Shown here piece after piece: positions 1 through 11,278 of a DNA stretch of 64,000 nucleotides; positions within the stretch are counted from its first letter, which is position 1; every line of letters starts with the position of its first letter. Source of the DNA: Saccharina japonica (lineage: Eukaryota; Sar; Phaeophyceae; Laminariales; Laminariaceae); NCBI GenBank assembly GCA_008828725.1, contig MEHQ01001214.1:213239-277238 (forward strand). Direction: 5' to 3'. Both the position numbers and the translations under genes were made by a program. The notes beneath the pieces were generated by a model. The model was not told the DNA's origin and did not search any database. It saw nothing but the letters and a program-made list of their open reading frames with translations.

Positions 1-284
1 TGATGCCTTCTGCACTCCGAGGCGAGGTCCGCTTTTGACACCTCGGGCAGATAACCTAGATATGCCAAGGAATACATGTCTCCCGATCTTGTAACTATAT
101 GGTCTACAGTAGCTTACGTCGCAGGCTGGCATCGTCCCTATTTTCTTCATGATCTATACACACGATCGAGCAGCGACTCTATGATACCGACTACTGCTAT
201 AAATAGGTGTCATCTCTAACATCCTGGGTTGGATCTGTACTATGCACAGATCCTGCACGCCCTCTCACAACGGCAGGCGAGGAA
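1..284. other. No gene seen; end of an AGATC-array element
   Basis: Nothing coding is apparent. Bases 222-262 (GGTTGGATCTGTAC, then ACAGATCCTGCACGCCC) match the conserved flank of the AGATCATAC-array elements near 26.0 and 40.1 kb. Confidence 0.4.
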
Positions 285-720
285 CTAGATGATCTCGATG
301 ATGATATAGCTGTGTAGATGATCTAGACCATGATATATCTGTTGGCGATCTAGATCATGATCTATCTGTAGATGATCTAGATCATGATATATCAGTAGAT
401 GAACTAGATCATGATATATCAGTAGATGAACTAGATCATGATATATCTGTAGATGAACTAGATCATGATATATCTGTAGATGATCTAGATCATGATATAT
501 CTGTAGATGACCTAGATCATGATCTATCTGCTGGCGATCTAGACCATGATATATATGTAGATGATCTAGATCATGATGCATCTGTAGATGATCTAGATCA
601 TGATCTATACGTAGATTATTCATATCATGATCTATCTGAAGATGATCTAGATCATGATCTATCTGTATATTATCTGTATCACAATCTATCCGTAGAATAT
701 GATCTAGATCACGATCTGTC
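285..720. repeat. 27-bp tandem array (GATCTAGATCATGATATATC)
   Basis: About 16 degenerate units of 27 bp built on GTAGATGATCTAGATCATGA. Since the unit is a multiple of three, it opens a minus-strand frame of repeating IDHDLDHLQ; this is a by-product of the array, not a supported gene. Nothing recognisable lies between 721 and 990. Confidence 0.85.
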
Positions 721-999
721 GGAGGTGTGAAAGCTTTCCGCCGCAAAAGATAACTACTTTGTGGCCCCCGCCCGTCGAAGGACGCTTACTTAGTTGTCCC
801 GGTCGAGCGTATGCAAATTGTTGGCGGCCCTCAACGCGCACACCGAAAGTAACAACACCTGGTCGGAAATGTAAGGACCATTGAAACGTTAATACCAATA
901 AACAAACGTTTGTTATATTTTCGGCCGGAGGGCCTATTAGAGCTCGCGATTGACCCACCAACCATACGACATATGCCTCAATTTTTACTAACCATATGG

Positions 1000-1332
1000 T
1001 AGGGCTGGGCACTAGCACAGTATGTACTGGCAGTAGTAACCTACTGCCAGTAGTAATCTACTGATTGACCCGGCCAGTATGTTCGCCAGTAGTTTTTCTC
1101 TTACGTATGTCCATGAAACATGCCATATAAAAATACGGAAACCCGCCAAATGCGTTTCGGGAAGAGAGAAGAGAGAGGAGAGACAGTAGTATACTGCTGA
1201 AATCCAGTATACTGTTTGGTTTTGACGACCGTATAATCGCTACTGACTGATATACTGCTGCGATCCAGTATACTGTTTGGTTTTGACGACAGTATAATCG
1301 CTACTGACTGAGTCAGCCCGTGCCCAGCCCTA
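1000..1332. mobile_element. MITE-F, 333 bp, intact
   Basis: Inverted ends TAGGGCTGGGCAC / GTGCCCAGCCCTA are flanked by the 8-bp target duplication CCATATGG (992-999 and 1333-1340). The TAGGG ends and 8-bp duplication point to the hAT superfamily. It contains a 61-bp direct repeat (about 1192-1311, with ATCCAGTATACTG). No transposase frame, so nonautonomous. It gives the empty site of the nested copy at 31466-33441. Confidence 0.85.
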
Positions 1333-1545
1333 CCATATGGGGCTCTAAACACTTATGATCTCCCGTAAAATAGCTGCAGCTGGTCCTTTTCGACCAGCTG
1401 CCTCCACGCAGCAGATATACCACCCATGCGTGTGGCTCCGGCGGGGGTGATATCGAGCACACGGGGGTTTCGACCTGTCGCGGATGCTTGTTGAGATAGA
1501 GCGTCCCGAAAGCCTGCTGCCCTCCGAATAGCTTACATGGTGTAC

Positions 1546-1737
1546 ATACAGTACAGGATACCTAGTAAGAAACAGGCTGATAAGAAACAGGCCGATAAGG
1601 AAGCCAGGCTGAGATTTAGAGGACATTAAGAAATTCGAGAGTCATTATCTTTGAATTAGTGTAAAAAGCGCCCTCTCAAATAAGAAATCCAGCCTCTGGA
1701 CAAGATTTCCTGTTTCTTGTTAGATATTCCTGTACTG
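1546..1737. mobile_element. MITE-E copy (CAGTACAGGA ends)
   Basis: 192 bp with ends CAGTACAGGATACCTAGTAA and TCTTGTTAGATATTCCTGTACTG-like reverse complement, interior CTTTGAATTAGTG. Shares ends and interior with 41622-41813 and 42054-42241. No clear target duplication was found. Confidence 0.7.
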
Positions 1738-1884
1738 TATGCCCATACGGGGATGCCCTGGACGCTGTGGTGGAACAGTTCCCCCCACTTTAGTTCCAGT
1801 TGATGGGTAACTCTACAACGCTCTTACTGTAGAAACATATTTGGCCGTCGGACAGACAGATCATCTACAGATCAGACAGATCGT

Positions 1885-1992
1885 CTACAGATTTATTATT
1901 ATTATCTTTGCCATCCGACAATGTGCAGCATGATCTTCAGCGTTGATCACTCCTAAAATTCCCAGAAGCAGAAAACCACGGAAACAGATAGA
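1885..1992. repeat. Left arm of an inverted repeat pair (partner 2926-3035)
   Basis: TCTTTGCCATCCGACAATGT and AGCAGAAAACCACGGAAACA reappear inverted at 2926-3035 with scattered differences. The arms enclose about 930 bp with a SINE and an AGATCATAC array and are themselves bordered by MITE-E sequence. Either a long-inverted-repeat element or two opposed insertions. Confidence 0.6.
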
Positions 1993-2095
1993 AAATCTAG
2001 ATCATCGATATTACCTGCCGCTAAGTAATGTTCTGCAGGATCTGAACATATAGTACACACCCCAGCCCAGGAAACATGTGCTATATCTATATATC

Positions 2096-2405
2096 TATTT
2101 TCCATCCCATTTGTTATCTTCGCCCTTCCTTTCTCTCCCTCTTTAGTCGTAACTCTGATCCGGGGTCACTAAGTAGGCTCTTCCCCTCCCTCCTCCCCAC
2201 TGCGGTACGCGCCTTTTGCATTCTTATCGCGAAAATATTTCAGCACTTTCTTCCCTCGTCGACTCTCTCGCCAAATTGTGCCTATACCCACGCGATAATA
2301 GGCGCTCTCGACAGCTGTAGTTGGTGTCATTTGAGAATAAAAACCTCCATACGGAGACTCGAACCCCTGACTTCAACCTTAGCGTTAGATCATGCAGAGT
2401 TGTAT
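2096..2405 (-). mobile_element. tRNA-derived SINE, full length
   Basis: Read on the minus strand it has a B-box-like GGTTCGAGTCTCC near its 5' end (about 2376), the core GACGAGGGAAGAAAGTGCTG, AATATTTTCGCGATA, the conserved tail CCCCGGATCAGAGTTACGA and the 3' end AAGATAACAAATGGGATGG. Confidence 0.75.
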
Positions 2406-2690
2406 GGTGCCAGCTCCCACCCGGCAACATGAGCTAGATCATACAGATCATACAGATCATACAGATCATACATATCATACATATCATACAGATCATACGG
2501 ATCATACAGATCATACAGATCAGGGATATATCTGCCCTGAAAGATCATACAGATCATACAGATCATACAGATCAGGGATATATCTGCCCTAAAAGATCAT
2601 ACAGATCACACAGATCATACAGATCATACGTATCAAGAACAGATCATACAGATCAAGAACAGATCTTCCCTCGGAGAGCTGTAGATCACA
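2406..2690. repeat. AGATCATAC array with conserved flank
   Basis: 9-bp units, about 25 in all, after the flank CACCCGGCAACATGAGCTAG. Interrupted twice by GATATATCTGCCCT. The flank and the CTGCCCTGAA spacer recur at other arrays (23.9, 28.0, 40.2 kb). Confidence 0.8.
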
Positions 2691-2925
2691 AAAAGCGTGG
2701 ACGGCGGGCGGTCTACCCAATGGGTTAGCACGTTATTCGTGAACGTGTAAAATGCATATCCCTTCTACCGAGTCCTACTCTATCTCCAAGCACTTTTGTT
2801 CGCAAAAAGTTGAGTGTTTCATTTTGTCTTTTCACATTATGACCCTGTGGGGAGTTGATGAACTCGATCATAGCAAAGTACAGGACACCTAACAAAAAAG
2901 CTAGACTTTGCGCATAGATAGGTTT

Positions 2926-3110
2926 CCTTTGTTTCCGTGGTTTTCTGCTTTCGGGAATGTTATGAGTGATCAACGTTGAAGCTCATGTTGCACACACATT
3001 GTCGGATGGCAAAGATGATAATAATAATAATAATATACAGGAAATCTGGTCCAGGCTGGATTTATTATTCGAGAGAGGGTGCTTTCTACACTAACTTCAA
3101 GATAACGCTG
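2926..3110. mobile_element. Right arm of the inverted pair plus rearranged MITE-E
   Basis: 2926-3035 is the inverse of 1885-1992. MITE-E ends (TACAGGACACCTAA at about 2880) and MITE-E interior (GGTCCAGGCTGGATTTATTA, from about 3047) lie on both sides of it, so MITE-E appears interrupted here. Confidence 0.5.
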
Positions 3111-3235
3111 CCTATATACCAAGCAGGTCCCGCGTTGTCACTCCCTTGCACTTCATTAGAAGAGCTTTGCGGGTCGTATTATCCTAAATCCCATGATTCG
3201 GGCGAGACGCTAAACAAGGCAAGACCTAAATTTCC

Positions 3236-3460
3236 CTGAATTTTCTTGTTTTTTTCCCGCCTAAAGAGAGGAATACCATACACGTATGTAGGCGTTTCTG
3301 TTCTGTTTTTCCTCTGTGAACTTTCCTGGTTCAAGACCTGGATTTGCCTGAAGTTTCTTGTTTTTTTTCCCCACCTAACGAGAGGAATGAATGATATATT
3401 CGTATGTAGACGTTCCTGTTTCTGTTTTTTCATGTGTGAACCTTCCTGGTTTAGGTACGA
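3236..3460. repeat. Two direct repeats of about 115 bp
   Basis: TTTCTTG, poly-T, CC(G/A)CCTAA(A/C)GAGAGGAAT, CGTATGTAG(G/A)CGTT, GAAC(T/C)TTCCTGGTT occur twice in order. No coding function is seen. Confidence 0.65.
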
Positions 3461-3596
3461 GAGGACACATTCCCTGTTTTATTTTTCCCGCTATTTTTGT
3501 TATGTTTCAAGAAAAAGAGGAAAGCCAACAAAAACGTTCACCAGGTACCTATCACGCTAATAACTGCCCACAGCAGGGCTCAAGACAGCAACAACT

Positions 3597-4272
3597 GACG
3601 CGTGCTACGACAAAGGTATACCCTTTTTTGGCTAAAACATTTTCTGAATGACGGGAGGGGCTCCTTAACCCCTTAACCCTTTTAGATTTGCAGTCCCGTT
3701 TTGGGGACAATCCACACTAATTCTAAGTAATTTGTCCCCAAAACGGGACTCCAGTCCTTTCAGGGTTAAGAACCGATCCCACGAATTTTGGGACAATTTA
3801 CTTGGAATTAGTTTGGGACATTTTTTTTCAGTTCTGAATGGTCGGGCTCCTTAAGGGCCCATATGAACGATTATAAAAATAAATTCAATTTCGGAAAAAT
3901 AAAATTCAAATTCGCGTTTCATTGGTCAACACACGCACCAGCACCCCCCAAGATCCTAATATTTGGTGCTGGTGCGCGTGTTGACCAATGAAAAGCGGAT
4001 TTGATTTTTTTTTTTTAATCCAAATTGATTTTTTTTTTTTCTTCGTTAAAACGGGCCCTAACCCAAAATCGTCGGACTTTCATTAATTCTTGTGTTACAA
4101 TATTTTTGGTTTTGTACATGGGCCATGGCATTTTTCATCGTATATATATATATATGATGGCACTTTTATTTTTTCCTCCAACATCAGTTTTTGACTTGCT
4201 ATTAGTATAGACCCCCTCGATTGAAGCGCCTCAGGGAAAAAAAAACGGTGCACCTCTACCGTAACCGCACTC
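3597..4272. mobile_element. Composite element: MITE-C carrying MITE-D and repeat Q
   Basis: MITE-C ends GACGCGTGCTACGACAAAGG and CACCTCTACCGTAACCGCAC bracket the unit, flanked by a possible 4-bp duplication AACT. Repeat Q (GTCCCACACTAATTCCAAGTA type sequence; 3665-3840) and MITE-D (3855-4058) lie inside. Confidence 0.65.
3855..4058. mobile_element. MITE-D, long foldback, Harbinger/Tourist-like
   Basis: Starts and ends with GGGCCC; the arms are about 90 bp inverted copies (TCATTGGTCAACACACGCAC and its complement). The flanks are TAA at 3852-3854 and 4059-4061. GGGCCCGTTT ends and a TAA duplication fit PIF/Harbinger. It sits in the CTCCTTAACCC site of MITE-C. Confidence 0.8.
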
Positions 4273-4337
4273 AACTGGCAAGGCAGCAAGGCAGCAAGGC
4301 AGCAAGGCAGTACGCGCAGGAAGAACCGTTACAGTTT

Positions 4338-4440
4338 CACTCATCAAGAATACTTGACCCCTTAAGAACTGGTCCCACGAATTTGGGGACAAACTACTTG
4401 GAATTAGTGTGGGACATTTTTTTTCAGTTCTGAATGACTT
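4338..4440. repeat. Repeat Q copy
   Basis: CCCCTTAAGAACTGGTCCCA, GGGACAAACTACTTGGAATT, AGTGTGGGACATT and CAGTTCTGAATG recur at 3765-3840, 18303-18385 and inverted at 24065-24145. Family unknown. Confidence 0.6.
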
Positions 4441-4799
4441 ATTCGCAGTTTTTTCCGCGCCATTCTGGAGCCAATCACCGACCAGGGTGCGAGACATCGC
4501 CTGCAAAACGCGGTTGGTTAGAAGGTCTTGGGTGGTGCGCGTCTTATGTCCACAGCGTTATAGCAGGGGACACGCCGACGCCATGTACTCCTTGAGACTC
4601 GACATAAGCCAAATTATTGCCGTAGGTACTGCTGGAAATATTGTAATATCCCCAACTCGTGAAATATCACCGCGATAATAGTAGGGGGTGGGGGGGAGGT
4701 ACGGAGCAGTGGGGAAGGTCGGGAGGGGGGGGGGATGCGGGGAGGGGGGAGGAGGGGGAGGTCGGGAGGTGGGGGTGATCAAGCTCCGTTGCATGGCTT

Positions 4800-5285
4800 G
4801 TAGTTCGTAGGACCATAGTCGCGGGAGGGGGGCCTAGGGGATCCGATCCATCTTGGTTGTGGTTAGGCAGTTAGACCACGGCGGTATACGCGTAGAGCGG
4901 GGGGGGACTCATATTCGTGCACGCCGTTCGTATGCACCATCAGACCCTCGGGCCATTCTACAATGCCCGGACCGGAAGCACGGTTGGTTCTCACCAACCA
5001 GTGCAGACATGCTTGCACAAGCGGAAGCGCGCGTGAGGTATTGGGCGAGTCGCCATGCGAGGTGAGCTGCCATCCTGTAAGAACGCCTCTTGCAGGCGAA
5101 CTTGCCTATGGACGGGCAGCTTCAATGAGTTAATGTAATTTCTGGCTGTAGGCCCACTTCGGCAGCAGTCAATGGGTTTTATGGAACCGGGGGCGGGGGG
5201 TTCGGGTCGAATCCGATCTGGGTTGTGGGTTAGGCGTAGAACACGGCGGTATCGCGTACTGAGGGGGGGGTAGGAAATAGACGTG
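4800..5285 (+). repeat. Repeat P copies (two, degenerate), after a G-rich tract
   Basis: 4680-4780 is a nearly pure purine G-rich tract. After it come two stretches related to the repeat P consensus: CATATTCGTGCACGCCG, GAAGCACGGTTGGTTCTCAC, GCGAGTCGCCATGCGAGG, AGAACGCCTCTTGCAGG. Confidence 0.5.
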
Positions 5286-5599
5286 CGTGCCGGATCCCGG
5301 CTAATTGTAGATGTTAGGAATTGATGACGTTCGTTAATCTGAATCGTTTTCTACTGACTGGTACTTGTATGGTTCAATATTTGTCTTGAGTGGAATGTAG
5401 TATCTGGGGTGTGTACGACAGAGCATACGCGCCAACAAGAAAGAGAGAGAGAGAGGTGCTCCTCTTGCTCTCCTTCCTACCTGGTATATACTACAGTGTT
5501 GCATACACGTATGCTGCCCTTATTGCGAGTGTGTGACATGTATGTAGACACTTCGCAAGGTCCCTGCACCGTTCGTACCTGGTGTGAAATGTGTACCGA

Positions 5600-5712
5600 T
5601 GGGGACGGAGAGGGGGGGGAGCGCCCACTATGTGACCCCAGATCTGAGGTACGGAAGAGAAGCAACTGGAGGAGCAGAGAAAATATAAATAGATGGGATG
5701 GAAAGGGGAGAC
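5600..5712 (+). mobile_element. SINE tail remnant
   Basis: CACTATGTGACCCCAGATCT, GAGGTACGGA and ATATAAATAGATGGGATGG match the SINE 3' region; no head remains. Confidence 0.5.
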
Positions 5713-5737
5713 ACATGTACCGTTTGGGTAATACAAG

Positions 5738-5930
5738 CGTGCGACGAGAGAGGTAGCACGTTTTGGCTGATTTGTTTTTCTGAATGACTGGAGCACCTTA
5801 AGGGCCCGTATTAACGAGTACAAAATAAATTCAATTTGGAAAACAAAAATCAAATCCGCTTTTCATTGGTCAACACACGCACCAGCACCAAATATTAGGA
5901 TCTTGGGGCATAATATTTTGTTGGGACAAC
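5738..5930. mobile_element. Truncated MITE-C + MITE-D composite
   Basis: A MITE-C start (GACGAGAGAGGTAGCACGTT ... GGAGCACCTTAA) runs into MITE-D at 5802 at the same site as at 3855 and 34386. MITE-D stops near 5930 past its centre. Confidence 0.65.
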
Positions 5931-7384
5931 CAGGTACGAGGGTGCTCGGCGGAGTGCCTCGCTCACGCGGAGCGGTTGCTTGGACGTCGGGGTGCCATGA
6001 GGCAGGAGAGAAGATATTATCCAAGGTGTATATTATAAACCACCATCATAATGAAGTGACCGAAGTCAAGTACAACTGAACGGAGGGGGCTTCACCCCTC
6101 CGTCCCAGATGATACCCTTACCAAAACCCACCCGGGGAAACCAAGATCCCGGCGCATATTCCAGTTACACAAATCACACGTACGTATTCGCACGATCAGA
6201 CACATCAGACATGGGTGCGACTTATGACGAACGTACGACCAACGGTTGTGACGAACAAAAAAGTTCACTGGGACTACTATCTATCTATTGGTCATACTAC
6301 GACTACGGCCGTGCACGACATGAGTACCCCCCCCCCCCGCACACACGCCCTCGCTACCACACCCCCCCCCCGGCTGCGTGGCTCCCGTGCATGGATAGTG
6401 CCTATTTTGTCACCAACGGGGCGCGTTGGGTAGCTCATACCACAACCAGGGTCATAATTTATTTTGTCACGAGCCGGAGGCAAGGTGCGCCCCCCGCAGG
6501 GTTGCCCGGCGGGCCCCCGGAGGGCCCCCGAAGGGCCCCTGAAGGGCCCCCGCAGGGGTGGCCCGGAGGAGCCCCCGGAGGTGAAATGTTTGGATATATG
6601 TGCACAAATTTACTCAAAATGTGCGTCTCATTCGCTCGTCTTGCAAATAACAAAGAACTAAGCACAGGCCTTAGTACTTATTATCACGGGGAACAAGGGT
6701 TTCCGTGAATCGCAGAGGCATTAATTGCTACCATACGTTTTTTTTTCTCGTTAGATCATAGAGACATCTGGATAGATTATTGCCATTCGGATAATTGAAA
6801 CCACCTTTTTATTCCTCTGTACTTGCGAGCGTTTGAAGCTATCTACTTGTTTCATCCTCGGAGAGAGAAAACCGTCATAATAAGTTTGAACTTAGTTCCC
6901 TCGAAAAGGAAAGCCACAGAGAAATTCAGCATGAACTTGTCAAAACAAATCACCAAAAACGAGTGCCCAAAAACAAATTCGCCGACTGCGAATAGAGGCC
7001 CCAATATTTTAATTTTTCGCCTTCGGCGAAACAGACCCGCACATTTGTTTTCGGCCTGCAACCAAAAAACGTGCGGGGGTCGAAAACGGATGTGCGCCTT
7101 TTTTTCGTGGTGCGCTGCGCCGATTTATCAGGAAAATGGTGAATCTACGCAACACACCTAAATATAACCCTGTACCACACCCGCTCACAAAAACACCCCG
7201 GTGAGGATATTCTTAAAAGGTCAAAACATACATCACCGGGGGGTGGTTTCATGCGTGTTATACTCGTACGGTAACCGCCATACACGGAGGTCGAACATCT
7301 CGTATACCATGTACTATGCGTACATTAGTACCTTTCGAACTACATACAGCACATCCTGGTTACTTTGGGGACAAACCACTTGAA
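5931..7384. other. No gene seen; local GC-rich repeats
   Basis: 6280-6345 holds an inverted repeat P fragment, and 6475-6590 a GC-rich array of GGGCCCCCGAAGGGCC type. 6950-7110 has CGCCTTCGGCGAAA-type hairpins. Frames here follow the repeats. Confidence 0.5.
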
Positions 7385-7975
7385 GTTTACAGGGGATAAT
7401 ATTTTCAGTAGCAAAAAAAGGCTCGTATACGAAAGAGTATAAATAAAAGTGCCCAAAACTCCTTTTCGTTGTTTTTCTGTTTTTCTGTTTTATTTATATT
7501 TTTTCAAGTGCAGGTGACCCCCACGGGACGATTGAAATTAACAGGGGACATTTTGTTCAGCAGCAAAAAGGCTCGTATACGAAGAGTATAAAAAAAAGTG
7601 CCCAAAACTCGTTTTCGTTGTTTTTTCTGTTTTGTTTTGTTTTTCCCAAGTGCAGGTGACCCCCACGAGACAATTGAAATTAGCAGGGGATAGTTTTTTC
7701 AGTAGCAAAAAGTCTCGTATACAAAGTATATACACAAAAGTGCCCCAAAATTCCTTTTTTTAATGGTTTTCCTTTCCTTTTTTTTATATCAAGTGCAGGC
7801 GACCCCCAGGGGACAATAGAAATTAATACGTCGTAGGGGATCATTTTTTCAGTAGCAAAAAGGCTCGTATACAAAGTGTATAAACAAATGTGCCCAAAAA
7901 CTCCTTTTCGTTGTTTTGTTTTCCTGTTTTTTTTTTTTTTTTTTTTTTCCAAGTGCAGTTAACCCCCACAGGAGT
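7385..7975. repeat. Satellite, four units of about 150 bp
   Basis: Each unit has ACAGGGGA, TTTTTTCAGTAGCAAAAAG, CTCGTATAC, AAAAGTGCCCAAAACTCC, CTTTTCGTTG, poly-T, AAGTGCAGGTGACCCCCAC, ATTGAAATTA. Four consecutive units are visible, diverging mainly in T runs. Confidence 0.8.
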
Positions 7976-8714
7976 CTTGGCGGGGCAGGTGTACTTCATG
8001 CACAACCAAGCCCGTTTCAGAAACCGCCCTCTGCTTGTCCAAGACAAAACCCGGTCGTAGAGCTGCGCAGGGATGGAAGCGGGGATTGAAGCAGCCTGTA
8101 ACAACAGCTTATTCGCAACTCTGAGGTGTGGTAGGGACCCCAAACCGTCTACCGTCTGCACAAAAGTTGTGGTCTCGGGAGGTAGGGCAGGTAGTACTGG
8201 ACAAGCGTCCACCAGTACGGATACGTACAAGAATGACGTTGCGCCCCAGATGCCGTACGACTCGTGATCCTTGCTTCAACCATTGAAGTAGTAAGGACAC
8301 CAACCATTGTGTTATATCATGGGCCGATCACACGCAGTCGCCGTTGCTGGGAATCGTTCCTTTTTTCTCCGTTTTTTTTCCCGTTTTTGTTTAACAATCT
8401 GAGGCCCCGAAGATGGCTATAAAGAGATGCGCCTGGCGTATAGAGAGGTATACTTGAAGGCATGCCTTACGTAAGCGCATGGGGCGTTTCAGAAGTCCCC
8501 GAGAGCGTAGAAAGGAAAACAAATATTCGCCTGGCGTTGGGATTTTCAGAAGTCCCCCAAGAGGATATAAACTAAAATGCGCTTGGCTTGAAATAGAGGT
8601 ACTTGACGGCATGCCGTAAGCGCTTTGGTATGTGGCAGGGGAGAGCACGTTTGAGCAATTTTAAGGCCTTGTTACTTTTTTGAGCCACTAAGTGAGTGAC
8701 TACACATATTTTTC
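7976..8714. other. Unassigned, no supported gene
   Basis: A minus-strand frame (about 7980-8230) has protein-like composition (SLPHLRVANKLLLQAASIPA) but no splice structure, partner exon or family I recognise. 8410-8620 carries a direct repeat around AGAAGTCCCC. Confidence 0.3.
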
Positions 8715-9150
8715 TTTCCATTATTTTAAGATTTGTTTATATTTTATTTTATCTTATTTTATTCTTGGTTTCACGATTTGAACCGTCAAATTATTATTTT
8801 TTGAACGCTGCGCCAACCCAGTTTTTTTTTTGTAAGGTACGGAGCCCTTTTGGAAATGGGGGTGTATAGTATACATGGGGGTATATACTATACACCCCCC
8901 ACCACCACCACCGTACGTAGCAGCATTGGACAGGACAGCATCGGAAGCACGAAGCTGTCGAGATTTATTTCCATTATTTAGGATTTGTTTTTTTGATTTT
9001 TGGTTTCGCGATTTTGAACCGCTTTATTATTATGTTATGCTGAGCCCACCCAGGGTTTTTGGGTTAGGTACGGAGCCGTTTTGGAAAGGGGGGTATATGC
9101 TATATACCCCCCACCATCACCACCATCGTACGTAGCAGCATTGGTATTCC
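8715..9150. repeat. Two direct repeats of about 205 bp with short palindromes
   Basis: TGGTTTC(A/G)CGATTT, GGTACGGAGCC, TTTTGGAAA then GGGTATATACTATACACCC (first) or GGGTATATGCTATATACCC (second), CACCACCA and CGTACGTAGCAGCATTGG occur in both. Confidence 0.75.
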
Positions 9151-9354
9151 AGAGATACGACCATATCGTAGAAGAGATGAGTCCATGAAATATCGGCTTG
9201 TCACGAGAAAAACAAAATGCCTGGGCAGTAGAGTATGAGATCATTTTTTTCAGTAGTAAAAAAATCTGACCATATTAGAGATGAAACCACGCTTTTGAAC
9301 TTTTTCACGGGGGGTGGTATGAAAGCTGGGTAGACCACATGCTGCTGTGGAGGT

Positions 9355-9810
9355 ACTCGAAGGCTTGCCTTATTTGGAGGAACGCCTTGTTTTGTGGAAC
9401 GCCTTATTGAAGGAAGGCCTTAATAAACGCCTTATTGAAGGAACGCCTTATTTGGAGGAGCGCCTTTTTAAAGGAACGTCTTATTTGGAGGAACGCCTTA
9501 CTGAAGGATCGCCTTATTGAAGGAACGCCTTATTTAGAGGAACGCCTTATTGAAGGAGCGCCTTATTGAAGGATTGCCTTATTTGGAGGAACGCCTTATT
9601 GAAGGAACGCCTTATTGAAGGGTCGCCTTATGGAACGATCGCCTTATTGAAGGAGCGCTTTATTTGGAGGAACGCCTTATTGAAGGATCGCCTTATTGAA
9701 GGCACGCCTTGTTGAAGGAGCGCCTTATTGAAGGAATGCCTTGTTTGGAGGAACGCCTTTTTGAAGGGACGCCTTATTGTAGGAACGCCTTATTGAAGGG
9801 TCGCCTTAAC
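9355..9810. repeat. 16-17-bp minisatellite GAACGCCTTATTGAAG
   Basis: Around 27 units of GGAACGCCTTATTGAA with TTTGGAG variants. No spacers of constant length, so not a CRISPR. Confidence 0.9.
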
Positions 9811-10089
9811 CGGTTTGAGGTTCCAGAGGTGGGAAAGGGTCGAACGCAGATGCAATGGTCATCGGTGGTGATGACGAGATGGTGATGATGATGACAGCAT
9901 CCGCAAACAGGGAAGGGGGCTGTCTCGGACAGCTGGACTAAGGGGGGGGGTGGGGGTGTAGTAAGCAAGTGCACCAGCGCAAGGAAAATGTGCCGTGCGT
10001 GCGGGCAGTAAGATACGAGCACTGAGATAGTGGTCGTAGCACGTTTTGGGCAATTTTGTTTTTGACCGACTTAAGACACTCCACAAGTG

Positions 10090-10325
10090 GGGAACTAACT
10101 GCCCGAAAAGGCATGACTTTAATGTTTTTAGTCAGTTTCGGCAAATTTCGGTATGCTCCTGAAATAGGAGCTAAATGCCCGAAAGTTCATGGGATCTTGT
10201 TGTTTACAGGAAGCTTCGGCATGTTTCCGTATGCTTCTCAAAGGGGGCACTAACTGCCCGATAAGGCATGGCCTTATTGTTTACAGGCAGCTTCGGCATG
10301 TTTCGGTATGCGCCTACTGCGTAGA
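10090..10325. repeat. Three direct repeats of about 78 bp
   Basis: Units begin with CTAACTGCCCGA-type sequence at about 10094, 10170 and 10249 and share GCATG, TTGTTTACAGG, AGCTTCGGCATGTTTC and GGTATGC. Confidence 0.7.
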
Positions 10326-10914
10326 GGCCACGTAGTCGTTCGGCGAATCGTCCTTTGCTAATTTGTCGAAGTCCTTTTGTGGGCGAGGGTTTGGAGGTTC
10401 CCTGTATTACAACCAAGTGAAGAGAGGTTGTTGCCATCCGTGTATAAGCAGCCTGCCTCCGTTGCGTGATTTTCTCAAAGGCTTGAATAAGCCGACCAAG
10501 CGGTGAGGGGACGAAAGCGACGAACGCTGTATATATGCTGGTCGCTGGCTAAAAGCAGCGTAGTCGGTAACTTAACAAAAAAAATTAGGACGTTATACAT
10601 ATATATATTATTTTATTATATATTATTTTCTGACTGCGCACTCTACGGGTGTGTATATCTCCGATTCGGTTGGGTTTTTTTTACGATCTGATTTTATTTT
10701 TTGTCGGGAAAAACGAATAATTTTAGTTTTGAGACGTAAAAGATAATTACTCGCATGATTATGTTTTTTTTTTTGGGGGGGGGGGTACTCATTTGTTGCT
10801 TGCCTCAGTCATTTGGCCATTGACCACGCACCCCTTTCGAGACGGAGGGGGAGAGGGGGCGTAAATGGCCCAATGCACGCTGTTTGCACGGGTCGGCGGA
10901 TGCATTTTTTGTTT
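10326..10914. other. No gene seen; repeat P type 2 at 10780-10858
   Basis: Poly-G then TACTCATTTGTTGCTTGCCT, CATTTGGCCATTGACCACGC and TTTCGAGACGGAGG. The rest is AT-rich and unassigned. Confidence 0.5.
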
Positions 10915-11150
10915 TGTTTATTTGTCCACCCCATTTACTATCGCGAAAATATTTCAGCACTTTCTTCCCTCGTCGACTTGCGTCAGATTCCGCCTACCCA
11001 CGCCACGAGGGCGCTCTCAGCAAATGGTCCCTTTTTATTTATCCAAATAAAGTCAAAATCTCTCACCACGGTGGGATTCGAACTTGGGTACTACCAATGC
11101 TAGTAGCCTTTGAAGCTGACCACTACTCTACCGGGGCGACCGGTGGATGT
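10915..11150 (-). mobile_element. tRNA-derived SINE with internal deletion
   Basis: On the minus strand: CGGTAGAGTAGTGGTCAGC (A box), AGTTCGAATCCCACCGTGG (B box), GTGGCGTGGGTAGGCGG, GACGAGGGAAGAAAGTGCTG and TTTTCGCGATAGTAAATGGG. The middle of the tail, with CCCCGGATCTGAG, is missing. Confidence 0.8.
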
Positions 11151-11278
11151 ATTGTGACGTTTAAGGCTGGTTGGTTTTCAGTAACCAACCCAAAAACATG
11201 GGCCAGTTCATTCAAACCATTCTTGGTTTCGACCAACGGCATAGCAACCCGCTCTTACTTTGATTGCTGTGAGTGGAG

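Noticed and set aside
285-746. Minus-strand frame of repeating IDHDLDHLQ
   Set aside because: The 27-bp array has a unit divisible by three; openness follows from that.
6109-6708. Plus-strand frame of 199 codons
   Set aside because: It passes through a repeat P fragment, C runs and a GC minisatellite; no family resemblance.
7980-8230. Minus-strand protein-like frame
   Set aside because: No recognisable domain, no splice partners and partial overlap with the satellite; kept only as a note.
9355-9810. CRISPR-like array
   Set aside because: Short head-to-tail degenerate units without unique spacers, in a eukaryotic context; a minisatellite.
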